Shown piece after piece: positions 26,974 through 35,500 of a DNA stretch of 57,466 nucleotides (its first letter is position 1; each line of letters starts with the position of its first letter). Where the stretch lies: positions 1-57,466 of the forward strand of contig JAFVUV010000001.1 in NCBI GenBank assembly GCA_017502525.1, given 5' to 3'. Source of the stretch: Clostridia bacterium (lineage in GTDB: Bacteria > Bacillota > Clostridia > Christensenellales > Borkfalkiaceae). Under the pieces are notes generated by a model that saw only the letters and a program-made list of their open reading frames with translations, was not told where the DNA came from and did no database searches. Position numbers and translations under genes: made by a program.

Positions 26974-28023
26974 ATGAGAAGTATCTTAAAAAAGTTAGCA
27001 GTATTAATCGCCATATTAACTTGTTTTATCGTGATTTTGCCAGCAAGTGATGCGCTTGCGCTATCGCTGGAAATCCCCAACGCAAGCTTTGAAAATATTT
27101 CAACGTCAAATAATAAATTTACTATTGATGGTTGGAGTTTGGATGTATCAACACCATTGTACGTTTCAAAATATGAAAATTCTTATGATGGTGTCGGACT
27201 TAAAATTAAAAGAAAAAGCAAGCTTGTTAGCAAGGAAGTTATTTCAATAGAAGCTGGTAATTATAAAGCAGGGTTTTATTTTAAGAGCGACTCTGACGTG
27301 GGGACTGTTACGGTTAGCGTTATTCTCTATAATTCCGTAAAGAAAGTGGATACTAAAGAAGTAAGCGTTGCGCTTACTCAATTTGATTGGCGCCCTATAA
27401 CTTTAGATTTTGCCGTTAGTGAAGATATTAAATATGTAAAACTGCAAATGCAAGCGGAAGGAACAGGCTTTTACTACGTTGACAAAGCGTTTATGGTGAA
27501 AGTTAATTTTCCCGAATTAACGACAATGCCGGGTGCTTCACTAAGATTGGTTAAAAACTCTTCGGGTATTAGATTTCACGGTAAGGTTGACAAAGAGCAG
27601 TACGAAGCTTTTTGTGAAAATTATTCTAACGCAAGCGTAGGTATGTTGGTTACGCTTAAAGACAACTTGCAAGGTTTAAGTGACTTTACTGCTGAAAATT
27701 TAAAGAGCGCAAACAAAACTTATATAGAAATAAACGCGGTAAAATGGTATAACGAATCTACGTTAGAACAAGACGGGTTTTATGGATTTTATTGTGCGGT
27801 TGCGAATATAAAACAACAAAACATAATCCGTGAGTTTGCGTTTAGAACTTACGCTAAGTGTGTCGTGGACGGGCTAGAATACATCTATTATGGTAATTAT
27901 GATGAAGAAACTAATTCTCGTTCGGTATATGAACTTGCTTGTAAGGCTAAAGAAAATATAGATGAATACGAAGAAGAACAACGAGAAGTTATTATGAGTT
28001 ACGTTAACTCTATTGAAAATTAA
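26974..28023 (+). CDS. Secreted carbohydrate-binding-like protein
   Basis: A 349-residue exported protein. Residues 1-31 are a signal peptide (MRSILKKLAVLIAILTC and an A-x-A site near DALALS). Residues about 35-180 resemble a carbohydrate-binding jelly roll (NASFENIS, DGWSLD, FYYVDKAFM). The C-terminal region, with GASLRLVKNSSGIRFHGKV, VGMLVTLKDNL and AFRTYAKC...SRSVYELA, is a domain common at the end of large clostridial cell-surface proteins. No sorting signal or catalytic motif is visible. The ATG at 26974 is chosen over one 39 bases upstream because it puts the signal peptide at the N-terminus. Confidence 0.78.
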   Translation: MRSILKKLAVLIAILTCFIVILPASDALALSLEIPNASFENISTSNNKFTIDGWSLDVSTPLYVSKYENSYDGVGLKIKRKSKLVSKEVISIEAGNYKAGFYFKSDSDVGTVTVSVILYNSVKKVDTKEVSVALTQFDWRPITLDFAVSEDIKYVKLQMQAEGTGFYYVDKAFMVKVNFPELTTMPGASLRLVKNSSGIRFHGKVDKEQYEAFCENYSNASVGMLVTLKDNLQGLSDFTAENLKSANKTYIEINAVKWYNESTLEQDGFYGFYCAVANIKQQNIIREFAFRTYAKCVVDGLEYIYYGNYDEETNSRSVYELACKAKENIDEYEEEQREVIMSYVNSIEN

Positions 28024-28053
28024 AAAAGGTCATTTCAATTTGACGTGTAAAAG

Positions 28054-28092
28054 ATAGTGCGTTTGCAAAATGTGTGCAGACGCACTATTTGT
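28054..28092 (+). terminator. Terminator of the secreted-protein gene
   Basis: Nine-bp stem ATAGTGCGT (28054-28062) / ACGCACTAT (28080-28088) with a 17-base loop and TTTGTT tail. Confidence 0.7.
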
Positions 28093-28222
28093 TAAAAATT
28101 AACTTAAACTGGTTGTTTATTTTGCTAAAACGCAAATTTGTAGTGATAAAATATCACAAAATGTTAAAAGTTGACATAAGTAAAAAATATTTAAAATTTT
28201 ACAAATAATTGGCGTAAAACTG

Positions 28223-28251
28223 TTGACAACATATAATTTTAAAGATATAAT
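28223..28251 (+). promoter_or_regulatory. Consensus sigma-A promoter
   Basis: Perfect TTGACA (28223-28228), 17-base spacer, perfect TATAAT (28246-28251). It drives a short transcript that encodes the 30-residue peptide at 28386 and ends at the terminator at 28521-28559. Confidence 0.85.
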
Positions 28252-28385
28252 GCAAATGTAAACAAAATAAAAGAAATGCTTTTCAAAATCAAAAATGTTA
28301 AAATATTTCTTGATATGTTAATAAATATCAAAAATGCAACGTGATTAAGTTTGAAAACTTCAAATATTGTAAAGGAGGTAACGAA

Positions 28386-28478
28386 ATGGCTAAGTTATTT
28401 AAGTCAATCGAAAGTATATTTGCAAACGTAAATGAAAACGAATTGTACAAAATTTGGTTTATAAACAAAAATTTCTAA
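28386..28478 (+). CDS. Isolated 30-residue peptide
   Basis: Short reading frame MAKLFKSIESIFANVNENEL followed by YKIWFINKNF. It has an ideal ribosome site, AAAGGAGGT, eight bases before the ATG, an optimal promoter 135 bases upstream, and its own terminator 43 bases downstream, so it looks like a deliberately expressed unit. The N-terminal half could form an amphipathic helix. No other gene is in the unit. It could be a small membrane-active peptide, or the RNA itself may be the product. Confidence 0.65.
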   Translation: MAKLFKSIESIFANVNENELYKIWFINKNF

Positions 28479-28520
28479 TTTAACGTTATTTTTAGTTTAT
28501 GACGTGGTACTACCGAGGAA

Positions 28521-28559
28521 CTCTTGACCGATTGTGGTTAAGGGCTTTTTTATTTTTTT
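28521..28559 (+). terminator. Terminator of the small-peptide unit
   Basis: Stem CTCTTGACC (28521-28529) / GGTTAAGGG (28536-28544), with two G-T pairs, and a long tail CTTTTTTATTTTTTT. Confidence 0.8.
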
Positions 28560-28700
28560 GAGTTATTATTTTTGACGTAAATAGGAAAACTCTTATCTGT
28601 TCATTTGTGATTAAACGTGTTCAAAATGAAAGCATAAATTGCTATATTTATATTTTTAATATAAAACTTTTCATAAATGAACGCTTTAATCGTTTTATAC

Positions 28701-28729
28701 TTGACGGTACTTGTAAATTTTAGTATAAT
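28701..28729 (+). promoter_or_regulatory. Promoter of the PHP/aldolase operon
   Basis: TTGACG (28701-28706), 17 bases, TATAAT (28724-28729), 30 bases before the PHP gene start. Confidence 0.8.
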
Positions 28730-28758
28730 TCAAATAATTTATACGTTAGAGGTGTAAA

Positions 28759-30021
28759 ATGCAAGAATTAATAAAAAAACTTAACGGTGGTACGGCTAAC
28801 GACAGGCTTTCTGCTTTGCGTGAATTAGTTAAAGCTGAGACTGAAAAACCCGTTCGCCGTGATAACGATGCGAATAATCATATTCACACCATATATTCGT
28901 TCTCGCCTTATTCGCCAACCAAGGCTGCTTATATGGCTTACAAGGCTGGGCTTACTAGCGCGGGAATTATGGACCACGATAGCCTTTCTGGGGTTGACGA
29001 ATTTAAAAAGGCGTGTGCTATTTTGGGTTTAGGCTCTACTTGTGGCGTGGAAGTGCGCTGTAAATTTGATAGGGGGTTTGGTAAGATAAACCATCCTGAC
29101 CAAGAAAATTGTATATATATGGCTGCACACGGTATTCCAGCACAAAACGTAAAGGCGTTTAACGAGTATCTGGAATTTTATAGACAAAAAAGATACGAAC
29201 GTGATGCTGAGATGTGTAAACTTATAACGGGCAAGTTTGGTAAGTTTGGTATTGAGCTTGATTTCGAAAAAGACGTTAAACCTTTGTCTGAAGCGGTTGA
29301 TGGTGGTAGTATTACCGAACGTCATCTTTTGTACGCACTTGCAGTTAAACTTGATAAAAAGTTTGGCAGAACTAACGAACTTATCTCTTTCCTTGAAAAT
29401 GATTTGGCGTTGAAGGTAAGCGATAAAATAAAGGGATTTTTACTTGACGAGCAAAACGAACATTTCTTATACGATTTACTCGGTGTGCTTAAGGCGGATA
29501 CGGCGTTCTTTTATATTGATGCGGATGAAGAAATGCCTGACGCTGTCGAGTTTGTTAAAAAGGCGAAAGAATTCGGCGCTATACCTGCTTACGCATATTT
29601 GGGCGACGTTGGTGATTCGGTTACGGGTGATAAAAAAGCGCAAAAGTTTGAAGATGATTATCTTCCTGAACTTATAAAAGAAATCAAAAAGGCAGGTTTT
29701 CAAGCGTGTGCATACATGCCGACTAGAAACACGCCACAGCAATTACAAAGATTAGGTAAAATGCTTAAAGAAAACGAACTTTTTGAAATTAGTGGTGAAG
29801 ACGTTAACTCACCACGTCAAAAGTTCGCGTGCGCAGCGCTTGCGTTACCTGAATATTCACATTTGATATCTTCAACGTGGGCACTTATCGGGCATGAAGC
29901 TATTTCAACTGAAAAGGGCGTTGAGTATGGTATGTTTTCTGAAAAAGCTATAAAAGAAACGCCTGACCTTAATGAAAGAATTAAAAAATATGCCGTTATT
30001 GGACACGAAACGGTTAAATAA
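28759..30021 (+). CDS. PHP-domain metal-dependent phosphoesterase
   Basis: A 420-residue cytosolic protein. The PHP domain starts near residue 40 with the metal motif NNHIHTIYSFSPYSPTKAAY and continues with GLTSAGIMDHDSLSGVDEF, the second metal-binding motif, and CGVEVRCKF. A helical insertion (about 130-250) is larger than in simple PHP phosphatases. AGAGGTG precedes the ATG. It heads an operon with a sugar-phosphate-dehydrogenase-like SDR and two class II aldolases, so a sugar-phosphate phosphatase role in the same pathway is plausible but inferred. Confidence 0.85.
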   Translation: MQELIKKLNGGTANDRLSALRELVKAETEKPVRRDNDANNHIHTIYSFSPYSPTKAAYMAYKAGLTSAGIMDHDSLSGVDEFKKACAILGLGSTCGVEVRCKFDRGFGKINHPDQENCIYMAAHGIPAQNVKAFNEYLEFYRQKRYERDAEMCKLITGKFGKFGIELDFEKDVKPLSEAVDGGSITERHLLYALAVKLDKKFGRTNELISFLENDLALKVSDKIKGFLLDEQNEHFLYDLLGVLKADTAFFYIDADEEMPDAVEFVKKAKEFGAIPAYAYLGDVGDSVTGDKKAQKFEDDYLPELIKEIKKAGFQACAYMPTRNTPQQLQRLGKMLKENELFEISGEDVNSPRQKFACAALALPEYSHLISSTWALIGHEAISTEKGVEYGMFSEKAIKETPDLNERIKKYAVIGHETVK

Positions 30022-30059
30022 ACGGTTAAATAAGAAAAAATTTTTAGGAGATAAATTAT

Positions 30060-30836
30060 ATGAGCACTATGAATTTACAAGGTAAAGTGGCAGTTGTAAC
30101 CGGCGCAAGCCAAGGTTTAGGCGAAGCGCTTGCTATCCGTCTTGACAGCGAAGGCTGTAAAGTTGCAGTTTGCGATATCAATTTTGAAGGTGCGCAAGCA
30201 GTTGCTAGCAAACTTAAAGACGCAATCGCGCTTGCAGTTGACGTAACTAAATACGACCAACTTGAAGCCGCAGCGAAAGCAGTTATTGAAAAATGGGGTC
30301 AAGTAGACGTTCTTATTTGTAATGCGGCAATCGTTAAGAGTGGCGATATATTCAATCTTTCACCCGAAGCGTTTGGCTTAGTTACAAACATAAACTTAAA
30401 CGGTTATTTCAATACGGTTAAAGCGTTTGCACCATACATGCTTGAAAAGAAGAGTGGTAGCATTATTCAAATCAACTCAAAATCAGGTAGAAAAGGAAGC
30501 TTTAAAAACGGGGCGTACGCTGCTAGTAAATTCGGTGGCGTAGGTTTGACGCAAAGTTTAGCGCTTGAATTTGCTGAATCAGGCGTTAGAGTAAACTGCA
30601 TTTGCCCTGGCAACCTTTTGAATAGTCCGCTTTGGGTAAACAGCTTGTTCAAACAATACGCTGCAAATCAAGGTATTACCGAAGAAGAAGTAAGGGCAAA
30701 ATACATCAACCAAGTTCCTATGAAACGTTCTTGCGAATACAAAGATATTGAGGACGTTATGGTATTCCTTGCATCAGATTACTCGGGCTATATGACCGGT
30801 CAAGCTATAAACGTAACTGGTGGTCAACAAATGTAA
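30060..30836 (+). CDS. SDR oxidoreductase, sorbitol-6-phosphate dehydrogenase-like
   Basis: Classical short-chain dehydrogenase of 258 residues: nucleotide motif VTGASQGLGEAL near the N-terminus, ICNAAI, the catalytic Ser region INSKSGRKG, the YAASK catalytic pair, and the C-terminal TGQAINVTGGQQM. The stretches QINSKSG, AASKFGGVGLTQSLALE, CPGNLLNSPLW and CEYKDI closely match the SrlD (sorbitol-6-phosphate 2-dehydrogenase) subgroup, which suggests a phosphorylated polyol or ketose-type substrate. AGGAG precedes the ATG. The gene is 38 bases after the PHP gene. Confidence 0.88.
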   Translation: MSTMNLQGKVAVVTGASQGLGEALAIRLDSEGCKVAVCDINFEGAQAVASKLKDAIALAVDVTKYDQLEAAAKAVIEKWGQVDVLICNAAIVKSGDIFNLSPEAFGLVTNINLNGYFNTVKAFAPYMLEKKSGSIIQINSKSGRKGSFKNGAYAASKFGGVGLTQSLALEFAESGVRVNCICPGNLLNSPLWVNSLFKQYAANQGITEEEVRAKYINQVPMKRSCEYKDIEDVMVFLASDYSGYMTGQAINVTGGQQM

Positions 30837-30838
30837 AA

Positions 30839-30920
30839 TGGTTATATGCTACGCAATACTGCGTTACTGCTTAGCGTTTTGACTTCGATAACCAAGCGGT
30901 TAATCTTATTAAAAACGCTT
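30839..30920 (+). promoter_or_regulatory. Structured intergenic segment in the aldolase operon
   Basis: A 160-base gap between SDR and aldolase genes contains overlapping inverted repeats: TGGTTAT (30839-30845) / ATAACCA (30888-30894), a small ACGCA-ATAC-TGCGT hairpin, AGCGTTTT (30873-30880) / AAAACGCT (30912-30919), and AAGCG-g-TTAAT / ATTAA-aaa-CGCTT (30894-30920). The last two compete for the same bases. This could adjust relative expression inside the operon; no T run follows, so it is not a plain terminator. Confidence 0.45.
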
Positions 30921-30998
30921 TGCGAACCTCGTCTTGCTTAAGCTAAACCGAATTTATTAAGGTAATTACAAAAATAAAACTAGAAATTGGAGACTAAT

Positions 30999-32291
30999 AT
31001 GAATTTTAATTTAATGCACCCTGCAGAACAAATAGTTCTATTAATCAATAGGGTATATCAAAAAGGACTCACCACTACTTCGGGTGGTAACTTATCTATT
31101 CTCGATAGCGAAGGTAACATTTGGATTACTCCGTCGGGTATTGATAAAGGTTCACTTACGCCTGCGGATATTTGTAAAGTTTTACCTGACGGAACGGTTG
31201 TCGGTAAACATAAACCGTCGGTAGAGTTGCCTTTCCATAGGCTAGTATATCAAACTAGACCCGACGTGTCCGCCGTTTTACACGCGCACCCACCGGCATT
31301 AGTTAGCTACAGCCTTATTAGGCAAATACCAGACACTAACATAATTCCTACCCCGCACCAAGTATGTGGGCAAGTAGGTATTGCACCTTACGAAGTTCCC
31401 GGCAGTGATGCTTTGGCGCAAAGAATCGTAAAAGAAATTAAAAAGGGCTTAAACGTAGTTATAATGGAAAACCACGGTGTTATCACTTGTGCAGATAACT
31501 TATTTGAAGCTTTCAAGCGTTTTGAAACGTTAAACTTCGCTGCGTCTATTTCTATTACCGCGTCAATTTTAGGTAAGCCCGAAGCACTCACCGACGAGCA
31601 AATCGAACTTAACAGCAGAAAAGGGTTAACTTCTCTTGGTGAATTTATCCCCACAAGCTACAGTTCTGAAGAAAGAAAACTCCGTAAAGAAATGTGCGCG
31701 CTTATCCATAGGTCGTACGACCAAGGGTTGTTTACTAGCACGCAAGGTACTTTCTCAGTTAGACTTTCTGAAAATAGTTTCCTTATCACTCCGTACGGCG
31801 TGGATAGAAAATATATTGAACCGGAAGATATCGTAAGAATTGAACACAACTGGAGAGAAGCGGGTAAACGTCCTAGCCGTTCGGTTGCGCTACACAAAAT
31901 GATTTACGACAATCATCCCGAAGTAAACGCTATAACGGTTGCGCATCCTAAACACTTGATGGCGTTTGGCGTAACGCATACTGCGATTGACAGTAGAACT
32001 ATTCCCGAATCGTACATTGCGATGCGAGACATAGGAAGAGTTCCGTTTGGAACTAACATCACTAGTCCTAAAACGATATCAGATATGATTTCTGATAAGT
32101 CGCCTGTTGTGTTGGTTGAAAACGATAGCGTTATTAGTACGGGTAGTACGCTTATTAACGCGTTTGACCGTTTAGAAGTTGCTGAATTTACGGCAAACAC
32201 AATTATTCATGCAAAGATGATAGGCGATATAGTTATGATTTCCGATAAGGAAGTTGAAGATATAAATAAAGCGTTTAATCTAAAACCGTAA
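30999..32291 (+). CDS. Double class II aldolase/adducin protein
   Basis: A 430-residue fusion of two class II aldolase domains. Domain 1 (about 1-205) has the phosphate-loop TTSGGNLSI, the Glu in KPSVELPFH, the zinc pair HAHPPA and ENHGV. Domain 2 (about 225-425) has TSTQGTFSV, but its equivalent sites read SRSVALHK, VAHPKH and ENDSV, so the catalytic Glu, one zinc His and the NHG His are lost. Known class II aldolases cleave fuculose-, rhamnulose- or ribulose-phosphates; here the substrate is unknown. The ATG at 30999 follows GGAGACTAAT; an upstream TTG in frame has no such site. Confidence 0.85.
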   Translation: MNFNLMHPAEQIVLLINRVYQKGLTTTSGGNLSILDSEGNIWITPSGIDKGSLTPADICKVLPDGTVVGKHKPSVELPFHRLVYQTRPDVSAVLHAHPPALVSYSLIRQIPDTNIIPTPHQVCGQVGIAPYEVPGSDALAQRIVKEIKKGLNVVIMENHGVITCADNLFEAFKRFETLNFAASISITASILGKPEALTDEQIELNSRKGLTSLGEFIPTSYSSEERKLRKEMCALIHRSYDQGLFTSTQGTFSVRLSENSFLITPYGVDRKYIEPEDIVRIEHNWREAGKRPSRSVALHKMIYDNHPEVNAITVAHPKHLMAFGVTHTAIDSRTIPESYIAMRDIGRVPFGTNITSPKTISDMISDKSPVVLVENDSVISTGSTLINAFDRLEVAEFTANTIIHAKMIGDIVMISDKEVEDINKAFNLKP

Positions 32292-32313
32292 ACGCTTGTG
32301 CATAAGGAGAAAA

Positions 32314-33345
32314 ATGATGCAAAAAACTATAAAAGATTTAATTGATATTTCACAATATTCCGGTAGTCGTGCCGACTACACTCAAGGTGGCGGTGGTAAC
32401 ACTTCGGTTAAAAATTTTGATAACGGAACTATGCTTATCAAAGCTTCAGGCTATCGTTTAGTGGATATTTCTGAAAACACGGCTTTCGTTGCGGTTGATA
32501 AAAATAAAATCAAAGACTATTATGAAAGCGTTGACCTTTCGGTGGAGAAAGATTACGAAAAGGAAAGTGCAGAAGTTTCTAAAAATTCAGTAGTTGCGCT
32601 TGAAGGTATGCCTACGTTACGCCCAAGCGTTGAAGTAGGTTTTCACGCAATTTTAAAAAAGTACGTTATTCATACTCACTCGGTTTATGCAAACGTTATA
32701 ACTTGTTCTCAAGAAGGCGAAGCACTTGCTGAAAAACTTTTTAAAGATAAAGATTTCGGTTATATTTTCTTGCCGTATATCAACCCGGGTTTTGAACTTA
32801 CGCTTGCTATGAAAAACAAAATCGATACGTTCGTAAAAGAAACGGGCAAGTATCCCGAAGTAATTTTTATGAAAAATCACGGCTTAGTAGTAACTGGTGA
32901 TTATATTGACAGAGTTAAAGCTGTTAACACCGACGTTAACGAAACTATAAGAAATTATTTAGGGCTCGCAGACGACTTTAGAAAAGTTAATTTAGTTGCG
33001 ACGGAAACGGGCTTTAAATCTGCAACTAAAATAGTAACTGAATTCGTTGAAAAAAATACGCTAAATAAAGCAGTGTTAGATGAAACCCCATTGTATCCCG
33101 ACCAATTAGTATATTTGAATAATATTCTTGCACACTCGCCGGACACTATGGTTGTAAAAGACGGAACAGTTTACTATAATACGGATATTAAACAAGCAAC
33201 TACTTTAGAAGAAACTCTTGCTGCATATCTTTTTGTTGCAACTACGGTTAAAAACGCAAAACTTACCGTATCGACGATGAACGAAAAAGAAGTTTACTTT
33301 ATAAACAATTGGGAAGCGGAAAAATATCGCCGTTCAGTGAAATAA
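32314..33345 (+). CDS. Class II aldolase (RhaD/YuxG N-domain type)
   Basis: A 343-residue aldolase with the signature GGGGNTSVKNF near residue 26, the Glu-containing LRPSVEVGFHAIL, zinc ligands HTHSVYANV and the later KNHGLVVTG, all intact. It resembles the aldolase half of bifunctional rhamnulose-phosphate aldolase/lactaldehyde dehydrogenase proteins, with the dehydrogenase half missing; a separate SDR is encoded upstream. AAGGAG precedes the ATG at 32314. It ends the operon before a strong hairpin. Confidence 0.87.
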   Translation: MMQKTIKDLIDISQYSGSRADYTQGGGGNTSVKNFDNGTMLIKASGYRLVDISENTAFVAVDKNKIKDYYESVDLSVEKDYEKESAEVSKNSVVALEGMPTLRPSVEVGFHAILKKYVIHTHSVYANVITCSQEGEALAEKLFKDKDFGYIFLPYINPGFELTLAMKNKIDTFVKETGKYPEVIFMKNHGLVVTGDYIDRVKAVNTDVNETIRNYLGLADDFRKVNLVATETGFKSATKIVTEFVEKNTLNKAVLDETPLYPDQLVYLNNILAHSPDTMVVKDGTVYYNTDIKQATTLEETLAAYLFVATTVKNAKLTVSTMNEKEVYFINNWEAEKYRRSVK

Positions 33346-33381
33346 TCATTTTTAATTAAGTTTATTTGATTTGTAATAAAT

Positions 33382-33418
33382 ATTAAATCCCTCGCGTGAA
33401 GCGAGGGATTTAATATTT
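33382..33418 (+). terminator. Terminator of the aldolase operon
   Basis: Perfect 14-bp stem ATTAAATCCCTCGC / GCGAGGGATTTAAT with loop GTGAA and an ATTTT tail. Confidence 0.9.
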
Positions 33419-33548
33419 TAAATGAATAATTAGAAACAATAGGTTGTTTTTTTGCAATTTTAAGTTTGTTTTTTGAAATGACATTGTGTATATTAGTGAT
33501 ATAATTAAAGTAGGTAATTAATTGTTAAATTAATTAAGGAGAAAGATT

Positions 33549-33665
33549 TTGAAAAAGAATTATACAACTCCAAAGTTTATGATGCAAAGTTTTAGTTGTT
33601 TAGACGTTGTGTTAGGTTCGCCGACAAATGAAGGCGAGTGGGACGTTGAACCTACGGGTATTTAA
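33549..33665 (+). CDS. Small peptide preceding a secreted protein, second copy
   Basis: A 38-residue peptide starting with TTG: MKKNYTTPKFMMQSFSCLDV, then VLGSPTNEGEWDVEPTGI. AAGGAG lies 11 bases before the start. An extended -10 (TGATATAAT) sits 45 bases upstream. Same plan as the peptide at 26850: MKK-x-Y start, hydrophobic middle, then S/G and an acidic, Trp-containing tail. It is 11 bases before the next secreted-protein start, whose own ribosome site overlaps its stop. Confidence 0.7.
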   Translation: MKKNYTTPKFMMQSFSCLDVVLGSPTNEGEWDVEPTGI

Positions 33666-33676
33666 GGAGAAAAATA

Positions 33677-34019
33677 ATGACTAAAAAATTAAAAGTTGCA
33701 TTAATATCAGCGCTCTCTATTTTTTTAATGGCGAGCGTGGTGTTTTTAGTTGGGCAGAATAATAAAGCAATAGCTGAAGACTTGCCACCTGTTATTACCA
33801 ACTATGCAAAGAACTTATCGTTTGACGACAACGTTCATATAATGTATGCAATTAAAACGGAAAATCTAAAAGACACCGACGAATTAGGTATGTTAGTGTG
33901 GACTAGCGCGCCTGAAGAATACGTTTACGATAACGAGTAACGTAACGGCAAAGTTTGAATTTAATGAAAATGTAGGTCCCACAAAAGATGATTGGATAAT
34001 CGACGCTCCGGGAATATAA
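33677..34019 (+). pseudogene. Truncated secreted protein remnant
   Basis: The intact frame (33677-33940) codes for 87 residues: signal peptide MTKKLKVALISALSIFLMAS through the site near AIAED, then NYAKNLSFDDNVHIMYAIKT and LGMLVWTSAPEEYVYD, the first part of a domain seen in large clostridial secreted proteins. It stops abruptly. Just downstream another frame reads KFEFNENVGPTKDDWIIDAP and ends at 34019, resembling the tail of the small peptides rather than the missing domain. A deletion or frameshift is the simplest reading. Confidence 0.65.
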
Positions 34020-34036
34020 ATGATGGAAAGGTTGAT

Positions 34037-34065
34037 AAAAGCCCCCGCAATTTGCGGGGGCTTTT
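34037..34065. terminator. Bidirectional terminator
   Basis: Stem AAAAGCCCCCGCAA / TTGCGGGGGCTTTT, very GC-rich, between the truncated secreted gene (+) and glyQS (-). Confidence 0.92.
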
Positions 34066-34096
34066 AGGGTTAATTTGTTTTTAATTAGTTGTTTTA

Positions 34097-35500
34097 TTAG
34101 AATTTTATTTTTTCAGCAATGTAACTTTCTAATTCGGATATCGGAATTCTAACTTGTTCCATAGTGTCGCGGTCACGAACGGTTACAGCGTTATCTTCTA
34201 ACGTATCAAAATCTACTGTAACGCAGAAAGGAGTTCCGATTTCGTCTTGACGGCGATAACGTTTACCGATTGAACCAGATTCGTCATAATCAACGGGGAA
34301 CTTCTTAATGAGTTCGCTATAAATTTCATCAGCTTTTTCACCAAGTTTTTTAGACAAGGGAAGAATTGCTGCTTTGAAAGGTGCTAAAGTGGGATGCAAG
34401 TGAAGAACTGTTCTAACGTCATTCTTTTCGGCGTCTAAAACTTGGTCTTCATAAGCGTTGCAAAGTACGGCAAGTACCGTTCTTTCTACACCTAAGCTAG
34501 GTTCAACAACGTAGGGAATATATCTTTCGTTAGTTTCTTGGTCAAAGTAAGATAAATCTTTACCGCTAGTGTTTTGGTGTTGGGTAAGGTCGTAATCAGT
34601 TCTGTCTGCAACACCCCAAAGTTCGCCCCAACCAAACGGGAACAAGAACTCAAAGTCGGTGGTCGCTTTTGAATAGAAACAAAGTTCTTCGGGGTCGTGG
34701 TCGCGGAGTCTAATTCTTTCTTCTTTTAAGCCGATTGCAAGGAGCCAATCACGGCAGAAAGCACGCCAGTAACTAAACCACTCAAGGTCAGTTCCAGGCT
34801 TGCAGAAAAATTCAAGTTCCATTTGTTCAAATTCACGAACGCGGAAGATAAAGTTGCCGGGGGTGATTTCGTTACGGAACGATTTACCGATTTGAGCAAT
34901 ACCGAAAGGCATTTTCTTTCTAGTAGTTCTTTGAACGTTGACGAAGTTTGTAAAAATACCTTGTGCCGTTTCGGGACGGAGATATACAGTATTTTTAGCA
35001 TCTTCAGTTACGCCTTGGAAAGTTTTGAACATAAGGTTGAATTGACGGATATCGGTGAAGTTGTGTTTTTTACAAGTGGGGCAAGGGATATTGTGTTCTT
35101 CAACGAAAGCTTTCATTTCAGCGTGAGAGAAAGCGTCGATGGGTTTTTCAAGGGTGTAACCCGTTTCTTTTGCCCAATCTTCAATAAGTTTATCCGCTCT
35201 AAAACGTTCGTGGCACTCACGGCAATCCATAAGCGGGTCAGAAAACCCTGCAAGGTGACCAGAGGCAACCCACGTTTGAGGATTCATTAAAATTGCAGCG
35301 TCAAGACCAACGTTAAGTTTATTTTCGGTAACGAATTTTTGCCACCACGCACGCTTAATATTGTTTTTAAGTTCAACGCCTAAAGGACCGTAATCCCAAG
35401 TGTTTGCAAGTCCGCCGTAAATTTCACTGCCAGGGAAGATAAAGCCCCTGCTTTTACAAAGATTTACGATTTTTTCCATTGTAGCCGTATTGTCTGCCAT
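34097..35500 (-). CDS. glyQS: Glycine--tRNA ligase, single-chain class II
   Basis: Charges tRNA-Gly. The 467-residue alpha2-type enzyme has the class II core: [13 protein letters not shown] at the N-terminus, [14 protein letters not shown] (motif 2 area), [25 protein letters not shown] and the motif 3 region [14 protein letters not shown] Cys pair [11 protein letters not shown] and CPTCKKHNF form a zinc site. The anticodon-binding domain is at the C-terminus. The ATG at 35500 is chosen because GGAG lies ten bases before it. Confidence 0.97.
   Translation of the reverse strand: MADNTATMEKIVNLCKSRGFIFPGSEIYGGLANTWDYGPLGVELKNNIKRAWWQKFVTENKLNVGLDAAILMNPQTWVASGHLAGFSDPLMDCRECHERFRADKLIEDWAKETGYTLEKPIDAFSHAEMKAFVEEHNIPCPTCKKHNFTDIRQFNLMFKTFQGVTEDAKNTVYLRPETAQGIFTNFVNVQRTTRKKMPFGIAQIGKSFRNEITPGNFIFRVREFEQMELEFFCKPGTDLEWFSYWRAFCRDWLLAIGLKEERIRLRDHDPEELCFYSKATTDFEFLFPFGWGELWGVADRTDYDLTQHQNTSGKDLSYFDQETNERYIPYVVEPSLGVERTVLAVLCNAYEDQVLDAEKNDVRTVLHLHPTLAPFKAAILPLSKKLGEKADEIYSELIKKFPVDYDESGSIGKRYRRQDEIGTPFCVTVDFDTLEDNAVTVRDRDTMEQVRIPISELESYIAEKIKF

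Noticed and set aside
28500..28559. T-box-like leader, from GTGGTACTACCG followed by a terminator
   Set aside because: The core differs from the T-box consensus, there is no Stem I, a translated small frame fills the leader, and the next gene is neither a synthetase nor an amino-acid gene and has its own promoter.
34823..35290. 155-residue + strand frame opposite glyQS
   Set aside because: Antisense shadow of a well-conserved synthetase, with no ribosome site or domain.
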